A program made the translations under genes and the position numbers. Shown in pieces: positions 1 through 7,502 of a stretch of 64,000 nucleotides of DNA (positions are counted from its first letter, which is position 1; the number at the start of each line of letters is the position of its first letter). The notes beneath the pieces were generated by a model. That model worked only from the letters and a program-made list of their open reading frames with translations. It was not told where the DNA came from and ran no database searches. Source of the stretch: Pseudonocardia oceani (GTDB lineage: Bacteria; Actinomycetota; Actinomycetes; Mycobacteriales; Pseudonocardiaceae); contig NZ_JADQDF010000001.1 in assembly GCF_019263585.2 (NCBI RefSeq), positions 2,480,001 through 2,544,000 of the forward strand. The letters are read 5' to 3'.

Positions 1-835
1 CGAACGGCGACGCCGCGAGGTTCTCGTAGGCCCGCCCGCTGAACACCGCATGCGTCGCCGCGGCGAACACCCGCCGCGCACCCGCCCGCGCGACCGCCTC
101 GCCCGCGGCGCGCAGCGTGCCCGCGGTGTCGATGATGTCATCGACGATGATCGCGGTCTTCCCCCGGACGTCCCCGATCACCTGGTTGATCTCGGCGACC
201 TGCTGCGCGGGACGCTCCTTGTCCAGGATGGCCAGACCGGCACCCATCCGGGTCGCGAACTGCTTGTTCAACTTCACCCGACCAGCGTCCGGCGCCACGA
301 CCACCAGATCGTCGTCCAACCCCGCGAAGTGGTCCGCCAACATCATCAGCGCCGTCATGTGGTCGACCGGGATCCCGAAAAACCCCTGCAGCTGACCTGC
401 GTGCAGGTCCATGGTCAGCACCCGGTCCACGCCGACCGCCTCGAGCGTGCGCGCGACCATCCGCGCCGAAATAGGCTCCCGCGGGGCGGACTTCTTGTCC
501 TGCCGCGAATAGCCGTACCAGGGAGTCACCGCGATCACCCGGTGGGCGCTGGCACCGACCGCCGCGTCGACCATGACCAGCAGCTCCAGCAGCGCGTCGT
601 TGGCGTTGACCCCGGCGGCCGGGTTGGCGCACATGGGCTGGACGAGGAACACGTCCGCACCGCGGATCGACTCCTCGTACCGGCAATACACCTCGTCGTT
701 GGAGAAGGTCTTGAGCGTGATCGGGCCGAGATCGACACCGAGCTGGCGGGCGATCCCCTCGGCCAGGACGGGATTCGCCCGACCGGAGAACAGCATCAGC
801 CGCTTGTCGTAGCCCCGCTGTAGCGACGCCGTCAT
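1..835 (-). CDS. prs: Ribose-phosphate pyrophosphokinase, 3' end beyond window
   Basis: Makes PRPP from ribose-5-phosphate and ATP in the cytoplasm. The reading frame runs from ATG at 835 to the window edge without a stop (278 codons visible of about 310-330 usual). Visible family features are the N-terminal FSGRANPVLAEGIARQLG segment, the ATP loop with SNDEVYCRYEESIRGADVF, the metal/PRPP segment DLHAGQLQGFFGIPVDH, the KLNKQF region and the PRPP loop IIVDDIIDTAGTL. A ribosome site (GAAAGGTGG) precedes the start. It lies 41 bp after the ribokinase stop, so ribokinase and this enzyme form a ribose-to-PRPP pair in one unit with ThuA and the LacI remnant. A second, broken copy is at 15084-16099. 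A housekeeping prs normally sits with glmU; this dedicated copy suggests local PRPP supply for the NAMPT-like enzyme (inference). Confidence 0.95.
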   Translation of the reverse strand, partial: MTASLQRGYDKRLMLFSGRANPVLAEGIARQLGVDLGPITLKTFSNDEVYCRYEESIRGADVFLVQPMCANPAAGVNANDALLELLVMVDAAVGASAHRVIAVTPWYGYSRQDKKSAPREPISARMVARTLEAVGVDRVLTMDLHAGQLQGFFGIPVDHMTALMMLADHFAGLDDDLVVVAPDAGRVKLNKQFATRMGAGLAILDKERPAQQVAEINQVIGDVRGKTAIIVDDIIDTAGTLRAAGEAVARAGARRVFAAATHAVFSGRAYENLAASPF

Positions 836-876
836 GGGTCCACCTTTCGTGGAGGTAGTGGAAGAACCGCGGTGGA

Positions 877-1830
877 TCAGCCCGTGGGCGCGCCCTGGGC
901 GATCGCGTCGTCGATCGCCCAGGCGCGCGGCATCCCGGCCCGTGCCCCGACCGTGCCGACCGAGAGCGAGGCCGCCGCCACGCCGCGCGCGCCGGCCTCG
1001 AACACGGTGGCGCCGGCGGCCAGTGCCACCGCGAGCACCCCGTTGAAGGTGTCACCCGCGCCCGTGGTGTCCCGGACGTCCGCGGGCGGAGCGGGCAGGG
1101 ACGTCGCCTGCTGCTCGGGGTCGATGACCAGCACACCGTCGCCGCCGAGGGTCACCACGACAGGCGCGCCCGTCCGTGCGGCCACCGCGGCCGCCATCTC
1201 CGGCACGGTCGTCCTCTCCGGATCGATCGCACCGGTCTCGAGCAGCGCGTACAGGTCGCGCAGCTCGGACCGGTTGGGGGTGACGACCGGGCCGAGCCCG
1301 AGCAGGTCCACCAGCCCGGGGGCCACCGGGGCCGGGTTGAGCACGCACGCCAGCCCGTGCGCCACCGCGGTCTCCACCGCTGCGGCCACCGCGTCCGCCG
1401 GAATCTCGGTGCTGACCAGCACACAGCCCGCCCAGTCCGCCGAGCGCGCCACGGCCTTGCGCACCGCCGCCGGGTCCACGGCGGCGTTCGCCCCGGCCCC
1501 CACGGCGATCTGGTTCTCCCCCTGCACGTCGACGACGATCAGGGCGGCGCCGGTGGCGACGCCCTCGAGCACCGCCACGTCGGTGACGTCGATCCCCTCC
1601 GCGCGCAGCTCCGCCAGGGCACCGACCCCGACGTCATCCGCACCCACCGCGCCGCAGTAGCGAACCTCGGCGCCGGCCCGAGCCGCGGCGACCGCCGCGT
1701 TCGCGCCCTTCCCGCCTCCATACCGCTCGACGCCGGGACCGACCACGGTCTCCCCCGGCCCCGGCAGCCGGTCGGTCTGCACCACCAGGTCGACGTTGAC
1801 CGCGCCGACCACCACCACCCGCGGCGTCAT
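877..1830 (-). CDS. rbsK: Ribokinase (PfkB family)
   Basis: Phosphorylates D-ribose to ribose-5-phosphate. The 317-residue length fits ribokinases. The PfkB N-terminus VVVVGAVNVDLVV with the GGKGANAAVAAARAG sugar-binding motif and the C-terminal signature DTTGAGDTFNGVLA (catalytic Asp in GAGD) are present. I chose ATG at 1830 because it overlaps the stop of the LacI remnant as ATGA, the same junction as in the second copy, where LacI and rbsK also overlap at ATGA. A longer in-frame start at 1851 would add seven residues belonging to the LacI tail region. Next gene downstream is prs, giving ribose to ribose-5-phosphate to PRPP. Other PfkB sugars are possible but pairing with prs favours ribose. 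Confidence 0.93.
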   Translation of the reverse strand: MTPRVVVVGAVNVDLVVQTDRLPGPGETVVGPGVERYGGGKGANAAVAAARAGAEVRYCGAVGADDVGVGALAELRAEGIDVTDVAVLEGVATGAALIVVDVQGENQIAVGAGANAAVDPAAVRKAVARSADWAGCVLVSTEIPADAVAAAVETAVAHGLACVLNPAPVAPGLVDLLGLGPVVTPNRSELRDLYALLETGAIDPERTTVPEMAAAVAARTGAPVVVTLGGDGVLVIDPEQQATSLPAPPADVRDTTGAGDTFNGVLAVALAAGATVFEAGARGVAAASLSVGTVGARAGMPRAWAIDDAIAQGAPTG

Positions 1831-1910
1831 GCGACCACCGACGGCGGACACACGAATTCCCGCACCTGGACGGTGGTGGGCCGTTTGCGCCTGCGGGCGG
1901 GCTGTGTCAC
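1827..1910 (-). pseudogene. LacI-family regulator, 27-codon internal-deletion remnant
   Basis: An in-frame GTG-to-TGA frame of 27 codons. Its first 12 codons (VTQPARRRKRPT) match the N-terminal leader of the LacI gene at 17181-18215 (TRKRPTMKDVAQ), and its last 15 (TVQVREFVCPPSVVA) match that protein's C-terminus (VTVQLRESVCAPREGR). About 315 codons, including the whole DNA-binding and sensor domains, are missing with the frame kept. It sits exactly where LacI sits in copy B, between ThuA and rbsK, and still overlaps rbsK by ATGA. It cannot encode a repressor; any control of copy A by this family must act in trans. Confidence 0.85.
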
Positions 1911-1958
1911 GTCACGTCCCCTTCGGACTCTCACGTCACGTCCTCTTCGGGCTCTCAC
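1911..1958. repeat. 24-bp tandem duplication
   Basis: Two adjacent 24-bp units, 1911-1934 and 1935-1958, differ at only two positions (gtcacgtccCcttcggActctcac pattern). They lie between the ThuA stop and the LacI remnant, at the point where copy A lost its repressor, and overlap the ThuA stop codon. Confidence 0.85.
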
Positions 1959-2737
1959 TGACCTCGGGGACCGCCTGCGGCCCAGGACAGAATCGACGTC
2001 CACAGAGCCGCATAGTGCTCCCACTCCACGAACTCCGGCGGAGCCCAGTGCGGGGCGAGGTCCGAGGTGAAGGCCACCGAGCGACCCCGGCCGTACTCCC
2101 CCACCACCAGCAACGGGTCGTCACCGGTCCGCGCGACGACGGTGGCGCCCTCCTTCGGGAAGGTCCGGTTGTAGCCCAGCAGCATCGGCCACTCGGCCGG
2201 CGTGCCGCCCAGCACCGGGTGGGCCGGGTCGCACACGTCCACCTTCAGCCCGTCGGAAATCTCCACCCGGTCGTCAGTGGGCATCAGGTCCACCGGCAAA
2301 GCCTCCGCCAGCGGGCTCATCCCATAGCGCGCCTTACCGTCGATCCCGGTGAACGACAGATACCCCCCGATCATCACCAGCCCACCGCCACGGCCGACGT
2401 AGTCCGCCACCAGGCCTAGCTTGTTCGGGGACTTCTCCGAGCGCAGGAACGTCTCGTCAGGCAACAGGAACGAATTGGACCCGACGTCGGAGATGACGAC
2501 GACGTCGAACGCGTCGAGCGCCTCCGCCGTCTTGGGGAACAGCGCACTGATCTCGTGACCACGCACGTAGGTCAGCTCATGACCCGCCGCCCGCACGCAG
2601 TCCAGGAAGACGCCGGCACCCTCCTCGTACTCGGTGGAGTGGAACTGGTCGAAACCCTTCATGTGGATCGTGTGCTTGATCCAGGACTCACCCGCGACCA
2701 GGACGCGCAGCGGGGATGTGCTCAGGTTCTCGGGCAC
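1955..2737 (-). CDS. ThuA/GATase1-like protein
   Basis: A 260-residue cytosolic protein of the glutamine-amidotransferase-like fold (ThuA, or the 'putative glutamine amidotransferase' family). Visible are the strand LRVLVAGESWI, an early FHSTEYEEGAGVF segment, the VVVISDVGSNSFLLP loop, GGGLVMIGGYLSFTG and the conserved C-terminus AFTSDLAPHWAPPEFVEW. There is no convincing nucleophile-elbow Cys of a class I amidotransferase, so amidotransfer is not supported. Relatives often sit in sugar-utilisation operons; the true reaction is unknown. First gene of the unit ThuA-LacI remnant-rbsK-prs, with an operator-like site 28 bp upstream. Starts at GTG with an AGGAGGG ribosome site. Truncated homologues are at 18212-18703 and 9595-9700. 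Confidence 0.8.
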   Translation of the reverse strand: MPENLSTSPLRVLVAGESWIKHTIHMKGFDQFHSTEYEEGAGVFLDCVRAAGHELTYVRGHEISALFPKTAEALDAFDVVVISDVGSNSFLLPDETFLRSEKSPNKLGLVADYVGRGGGLVMIGGYLSFTGIDGKARYGMSPLAEALPVDLMPTDDRVEISDGLKVDVCDPAHPVLGGTPAEWPMLLGYNRTFPKEGATVVARTGDDPLLVVGEYGRGRSVAFTSDLAPHWAPPEFVEWEHYAALWTSILSWAAGGPRGQ

Positions 2738-2764
2738 GTGCCCTCCTCTCGGCTCGAAGTTGAC

Positions 2765-2778
2765 TATAAACGATTCTA
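2765..2778 (+). promoter_or_regulatory. LacI-type operator upstream of ThuA (copy A)
   Basis: TATAAACGATTCTA, a near-palindrome with central CG, one of nine related sites in the window. It lies 28 bp upstream of the ThuA start. Confidence 0.7.
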
Positions 2779-2831
2779 ACTACGGGTTGATAACGTCCGC
2801 CCAGCGGGTCACGCGTCGGCCGGTGGCCGCC

Positions 2832-4289
2832 TCATAAGCTCACTCCCGAGAGCACGAGCAACCGCGGTTCGGTGTAGTCCTCCATCGCGGCCCGGACTCC
2901 TTCGCGTCCGATACCGGACTCCTTGACCCCTCCGTACGGCATCTGTTCGGCACGGAAGGTTGGGATGTCGCCGACGATGACGCCTCCGACCTCCAGCTCC
3001 CGATGTGCGCGGAACGCCGTCTGAATGTCGTGGGTGAAGATCCCGGCCTGCAGGCCGAAGCGCGAGTCGTCCAGTGCCCGCAGGCCCTCGTCGACGCCGT
3101 CCACCGCCGCGACGGTCAGCACCGGACCGAAGGCCTCGTCCTGGCAGACCTGCGCGTCGGCCGGGGCGTCGACGAGCACGGTGGGAGAGACCAGCGCATC
3201 GGTGACCTCCCCGCCGGTCAGAACCCGGGCCCCGCCCGCGACGGCTGCGGTGACCCACTCCCCGATCCGCTGTGCAGCTGCTCGGTTGATCAACGGCCCG
3301 ACGGTGGTCGCCGGCGACCAGGGGTCACCCACGACGAGCTGCTCGACCTCGTCCACCAGCACGGGCAGGAACCGTTCGTACACCGTCCTGTCGACGAGGA
3401 CGCGCTGCACCGAGATGCAGGACTGGCCGCCCTGGGCGTTTGCGCCGGTCGCGATCCGCCGGGCCGCATGCCGCAGGTCGGCATCCGAACTCCAGTCCGG
3501 ACAGATCAGCACCCCGGCGTTGCCGCCGAGCTCCAGAGTGACGTGCTTGCGGGGCACCGCGTCTCGGATGGCCCAGCCGACCGCTCCGGACCCGGTGAAG
3601 GACACCACGGGCATCCGCGGGTCGGCGACGAGACCGGCAGCGACCTCGTCGTCCACCGTGAGCACCGAGAACGCGCCCGCCGGTAGCCCGCAGTCGGCCA
3701 GGATCTCGCCCAGCAACAGGGCGCTGAGCGGCGTCTTCGGCGCGGGCTTGAGCACGATGGGCGCGCCCACCGCGAGGGCGGGCGCGATCTTGTGGGCGGC
3801 CAGGTTCACCGGGAAGTTGAAGGGTGTGATGCCCAGGACCGGACCCCGGGGGAACCGGCGCTGCAGGGCCAGGCGTCCGTCTCCGCCCGGCTCGCTGTCC
3901 AGTCGCTGGAGCTCACCCGACCACCGCACCGCCTCCTCCGCCCCCCACCGGAAGGTCAGGGCGGCGCGCTGCACCTCGGCTCGCGACCATGTGATCGGCT
4001 TGCCGCTCTCCCTGGTGATCGTGGCGGCGACCTCGTCCATGCGCTCGACCAGACCCGTGGCCGCCTGTCGGAGAGCGTCCGCGCGGCGGTGGGCGGGAAC
4101 CGCGAGCAGGCTGCCGGCCGCCTCGTGGGCCAGCTGCAGCGCCTGCTCCACGTGCTCGGGGTCGGCGAGGGTGACCTCGGCCACGAGCTCGTCCGTCCAG
4201 GGGTCCCGGACCGGCAACGTTGCGGAACCGGACACCGGCTGCCCGGCGATCCAGGCCCCCGCCCGCCGGACGGTCGTGGTGCCGGTCAT
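2832..4289 (-). CDS. NAD(P)-dependent aldehyde dehydrogenase
   Basis: Oxidises an aldehyde to the acid. The 485 residues are standard for the family. Visible motifs: GITPFNFPVNL near residue 155 (cofactor and substrate channel), FTGSGAVGWAI (nucleotide fold), TLELGGNAGVLI (general-base Glu) and the catalytic Cys in GGQSCISVQR near residue 290, then EAFGPVLTV and the C-terminal GGVKESGIGREG. Downstream of a second aldehyde dehydrogenase with a 134-bp gap, both in the NAMPT-headed unit. The sequence resembles the succinate-semialdehyde/glyceraldehyde-3-phosphate (non-phosphorylating) branch, but the substrate cannot be fixed from sequence. An N-terminal fragment of a related gene survives at about 9700-9840. 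Confidence 0.92.
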   Translation of the reverse strand: MTGTTTVRRAGAWIAGQPVSGSATLPVRDPWTDELVAEVTLADPEHVEQALQLAHEAAGSLLAVPAHRRADALRQAATGLVERMDEVAATITRESGKPITWSRAEVQRAALTFRWGAEEAVRWSGELQRLDSEPGGDGRLALQRRFPRGPVLGITPFNFPVNLAAHKIAPALAVGAPIVLKPAPKTPLSALLLGEILADCGLPAGAFSVLTVDDEVAAGLVADPRMPVVSFTGSGAVGWAIRDAVPRKHVTLELGGNAGVLICPDWSSDADLRHAARRIATGANAQGGQSCISVQRVLVDRTVYERFLPVLVDEVEQLVVGDPWSPATTVGPLINRAAAQRIGEWVTAAVAGGARVLTGGEVTDALVSPTVLVDAPADAQVCQDEAFGPVLTVAAVDGVDEGLRALDDSRFGLQAGIFTHDIQTAFRAHRELEVGGVIVGDIPTFRAEQMPYGGVKESGIGREGVRAAMEDYTEPRLLVLSGVSL

Positions 4290-4423
4290 GGTGCCGCCCG
4301 CCCGGCGTCACGGGTGCTGGCGAGGGCGGTGGTGTCCTGTGGTCGGCTGAAGCGGACGAAGACGTCGTTCACGGGCTTCCGATCGAGCGCGGGAGGGGGC
4401 GGGACGAGGACTCTGCGGGTGCG

Positions 4424-5911
4424 CTAAGCGCTGCCACCCGGCTTCTCCTCGAGGATCATTGTCTTGTTCTCCAGGTAGGGCAGCAGCCCTGCGACGCCGC
4501 CTTCACGGCCGATGCCGGACTGTTTGAACCCGCCGAAGCCGATGCCGAAGTCTGCGCGGTTGTCGTTGTGGCCGACGGTGCCCGCCCGGAGTTGCCGGCC
4601 GACCGCTAGCGCCTTGTCCACGTCTCGGGTGAACACCGAGGCGTTGAGCCCGTAGATGGAGTCGTTGGCGATGCGGATGGCATCCTGCTCGTCCTTCGCG
4701 GGAGTCACCGTCAGCACGGGACCGAAGATCTCCTCCTGCGCGATCCGCCACGAGTTGTCCACGTTCCCGAAGACGGTCGGTCGGACGAACCATCCGCGGT
4801 CGAGGCCGGCCGGTCGTCCACCTCCGGCAGCGAGCGTCGCTCCCTCGCTGAGCCCGATGCCGATGTAACCCTCGACTCGTTCCCGCTGCCGTTCCGTGGC
4901 CAGCGGGCCCATCTGCACGGCCGGATCGAAGGGGTCCCCGACCGTCACCTGCGAGAACGCTTCGGCGAGACCCTCCACCATCTCGTCATGCCGATGGCGG
5001 GGCACGATGATCCGGGTCAGGGAGCCGCAGATCTGGCCGGTGAGGAAACACTCCGCCCCGCCCAGGACGCGGGCGGCCTCGGCGATGTCCGCATCGTCCA
5101 GGACCACTGCCGCAGACTTGCCGCCGAGCTCGAGCGTGAAGCGGCCGACCCGCTCGGTCATGATGCCGGCGATGGCCTTTCCCGCGGCGGTCGATCCGGT
5201 GAACGTGATCTTGTCCACCCGAGGGTCTCGGACGAGGGTCTCGGAGACCTCACGATCGGCGGTGACCACGTTCAGCACGCCCGCGGGCAGCCCGACCTGC
5301 TCAGCGATCTCGGCCATGATCAGCGCTGCGCCCGGCGCCTCGGGGGAGGCCTTGAGGACCACGGTGCAGCCGGCCAGCAGGGCGGGGGCGAGCTTGTAGG
5401 CGATCAGCGTCATCGGCACGTTCCACGGGATGATCGCGCCCACGACGCCGACCGGCTCCCGCACGATCGTCCCGTATCCGCCACCGCCGGACGGGGTGGC
5501 GGGCTCCTCGAAGGGGAACGACGCCGCGAGCTCAGCGTAGTAGGAGTACGCGCCCGTGACCTCCCCCATCGCCGCGCGGGCCGCGCCGGCGAGGATTCCC
5601 GACTCTCGCGGCCAGATCTGCGCGACGTCCTCGACGCGGTCCTCGACCGCGGAGCTGATCGCCCGGAGGTACTCGGCGCGCTGCCCGTGCGTCATGCGCG
5701 GCCAGGGGCCGTCGTCGAACGCCGCCCGTGCCGCACCGACCGCGGCGGCGATGTCGGCGTTCCGCGCCTCCGCGACGCTGAAGTACACCTGCTCGGTGAC
5801 GGAGTCGACGACGTCGATCGTGTCCGAGGACGTCGGGGCGACCCATCGGCCGCCGATGTAGAACTCGTCCGGCCGGTCGAGGGGTACAGCGCCGGCGGTC
5901 GTGATGTCCAC
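4424..5911 (-). CDS. Aldehyde dehydrogenase
   Basis: A second, distinct family member of 495 residues. It has VVGAIIPWNVPMTL near residue 155, FTGSTAAGKAIAG, LELGGKSAAVVLDD with the base Glu, and EEIFGPVLTV plus GGFKQSGIGREGG. At the nucleophile position the sequence reads FLTGQICGSLTR, with Cys in the expected place but not the usual QxC context seen in the neighbour. It starts at GTG after a purine-rich GAAGGAAAGAG. It follows the cupin gene by 62 bp. Two non-identical aldehyde dehydrogenases in one unit suggest two aldehyde intermediates or a dialdehyde, which is inference. Confidence 0.92.
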   Translation of the reverse strand: MDITTAGAVPLDRPDEFYIGGRWVAPTSSDTIDVVDSVTEQVYFSVAEARNADIAAAVGAARAAFDDGPWPRMTHGQRAEYLRAISSAVEDRVEDVAQIWPRESGILAGAARAAMGEVTGAYSYYAELAASFPFEEPATPSGGGGYGTIVREPVGVVGAIIPWNVPMTLIAYKLAPALLAGCTVVLKASPEAPGAALIMAEIAEQVGLPAGVLNVVTADREVSETLVRDPRVDKITFTGSTAAGKAIAGIMTERVGRFTLELGGKSAAVVLDDADIAEAARVLGGAECFLTGQICGSLTRIIVPRHRHDEMVEGLAEAFSQVTVGDPFDPAVQMGPLATERQRERVEGYIGIGLSEGATLAAGGGRPAGLDRGWFVRPTVFGNVDNSWRIAQEEIFGPVLTVTPAKDEQDAIRIANDSIYGLNASVFTRDVDKALAVGRQLRAGTVGHNDNRADFGIGFGGFKQSGIGREGGVAGLLPYLENKTMILEEKPGGSA

Positions 5912-5973
5912 TCGCTATCTCTTTCCTTCTCTGTCGGCGCCCGTCGTGGACACCGTCAGGTGCGGGGTACGGG

Positions 5974-6315
5974 TCAGGATCCGGACTCAACCGGGGGGAC
6001 GTAGAACGACACCTTGCGGATGGTCTCGATCGTCCGCCAGGTGTTCTTGTCCCCGGCGAACAGGCGGACGACGTCCCCCGGCCCGATCACGATCGTCTCT
6101 CCGGTGCGGTGGAAGGTGACCTCCGCCTTACCCGCGAGCACCACGAAGATCTCGTCGGCCGTGACGCCCTGGTACTCCCCGACCTCGGCTCCCCAGACGT
6201 CCACGGCAGTGTCCGCGGTGAGGCCGTCCAGGTAGCGGGCGCCGGTGCGGAATGTCGACGTCTTCGGCTTCCAGTCGAGCTCGGCCGAGAAGGCGTTTCC
6301 CAGAAGCTGGCTCAC
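5974..6315 (-). CDS. Cupin-domain protein (Cupin_3 type)
   Basis: A 113-residue single-domain cupin. The barrel is visible as VWGAEVGEYQGVTADEIFVVLAGKAEV, then IGPGDVVRLFAGDKNTW and a final RKVSFYVPP strand, the pattern of the DUF861/Cupin_3 family. The first motif lacks the His-x-His metal pair (EIFVVL follows TAD), so metal-dependent catalysis is uncertain; ligand binding or isomerase roles are possible. I use the GTG at 6315 because GAGGAG lies 5-7 nt ahead; an alternative GTG at 6327 has no such site. Sits between the phosphotriesterase and aldehyde dehydrogenase genes. A clear homologue is at 12098-12445. Confidence 0.85.
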   Translation of the reverse strand: MSQLLGNAFSAELDWKPKTSTFRTGARYLDGLTADTAVDVWGAEVGEYQGVTADEIFVVLAGKAEVTFHRTGETIVIGPGDVVRLFAGDKNTWRTIETIRKVSFYVPPVESGS

Positions 6316-6354
6316 AGTTCTCCTCACAGATGTACAGGCTCTCGTTCCGAGAGG

Positions 6355-7422
6355 TCAGTGGTCGGCGTGCGCGCCGCGGGCCGCCGTGAACAGGCGCCGG
6401 GGGTTGGCGGTGAGCAGGCTGGCGGTCACCTCGCCCGGGACGCCGTGGCGTTCCAGCCGGGGCAGGAAGTACCGGGGCACGTAGCCGTAGCCGTTGCCGC
6501 CGTTGCGGCTCCACATCGCCTTCGTGGCCATATCGTGGCTCAGTAGCAGGCGCTCGGCGTAGCCCGCGGCGACGAGCGCGGCGACGGCCTCCGCGGTCTG
6601 GTGCGGCGCCGGGCACTGCCCCTCGCCCGCGTAGAAGAAGGGCATGCCGATCATGTCGAACTCCAGCCAGACGCCGCGCTCGGCGACGGCCCGCTGGTAG
6701 TCCGGGTCCTCGCCGGAGGGGTCCATGTGGCACAGCACGACGGCCTCGGGCCGGACCCCCTCCTCGTCGAGGACGATGTCGAGGACCTCGTGGGCGCGCC
6801 GCTGCCAGCCCGGCAGGTGGACGAACAGCGGGACGCCGAGCTCGCGCTGCGCGCGGGCGGACGCACGCAGGTGCGCCCGTTCCGCCTCGGTGAACTGCGG
6901 GGAGACCCCGATCTCGCCGATGATCCCGGGCCGGATGCCCGTGTCCCCGACACCGTCCGCGAACTCGGCGAGGATCTCCGCCACCAGGTCGTCCACGGTG
7001 GTCTCGGCGCGGCGGGCGGAGTGGAAGATGTGCACGTACCAGCCAGAGCCCATGACGACGTTGAGCCCGGTCCGCTCGGCGATGTCCCGCAGCGCCAGGG
7101 GGTCCCGGCCGACGTCGCCGTTGGTGCAGTCGACGACGGTCCGCCCGCCCGCCTCGACGAAGTTCGCCAGCTCCGCGACCGTGGCGTCCGGGTCGTCCTG
7201 GGTGGCGTTGTCCCGACAGCAGCGGGGGTCCTCGCGGAGCACCCACTGCATCGACGGGCTCACCTCGGCGTGGAACAGCGCGCGCTCGGCCGGGTCCTCG
7301 GGCTCGGCACGGGGCCTGCCGGACCAGTCGCTGAGCAGGTGCTCGTGGGTGAGCGTCATCCCGAGGGCGTCCACCGGAACCGGGCCGCGCACAGTACTGA
7401 CCAGCACGGTCGGGTCATCCAT
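6355..7422 (-). CDS. Phosphotriesterase-family metallohydrolase
   Basis: A 355-residue amidohydrolase-superfamily enzyme of the phosphotriesterase/lactonase branch. Metal ligands are all visible: His-x-His in LTHEHLLS near residue 24, a bridging Glu in IIGEIGVSP (in place of carboxylated Lys), His in VPLFVHLPGW, His in VVLCHMDPSG and Asp in LLLSHDMATK. Members hydrolyse lactones, phosphoesters or related bonds; the natural substrate here is unknown. ATG at 7422 has AAAGAGG upstream. It follows the NAMPT-like gene by 80 bp. The paralogue at 25909-26970 is similar over its whole length, so this step is kept in both copies. Confidence 0.9.
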   Translation of the reverse strand: MDDPTVLVSTVRGPVPVDALGMTLTHEHLLSDWSGRPRAEPEDPAERALFHAEVSPSMQWVLREDPRCCRDNATQDDPDATVAELANFVEAGGRTVVDCTNGDVGRDPLALRDIAERTGLNVVMGSGWYVHIFHSARRAETTVDDLVAEILAEFADGVGDTGIRPGIIGEIGVSPQFTEAERAHLRASARAQRELGVPLFVHLPGWQRRAHEVLDIVLDEEGVRPEAVVLCHMDPSGEDPDYQRAVAERGVWLEFDMIGMPFFYAGEGQCPAPHQTAEAVAALVAAGYAERLLLSHDMATKAMWSRNGGNGYGYVPRYFLPRLERHGVPGEVTASLLTANPRRLFTAARGAHADH

Positions 7423-7502
7423 CGGGTCAACCTCTTTCGTTCGCGTGGGGTCCCGGCGCCCCCGCCGGGGAAGGTGCGGGCAGGGGCGCCGGGTAGACGA
7501 CG

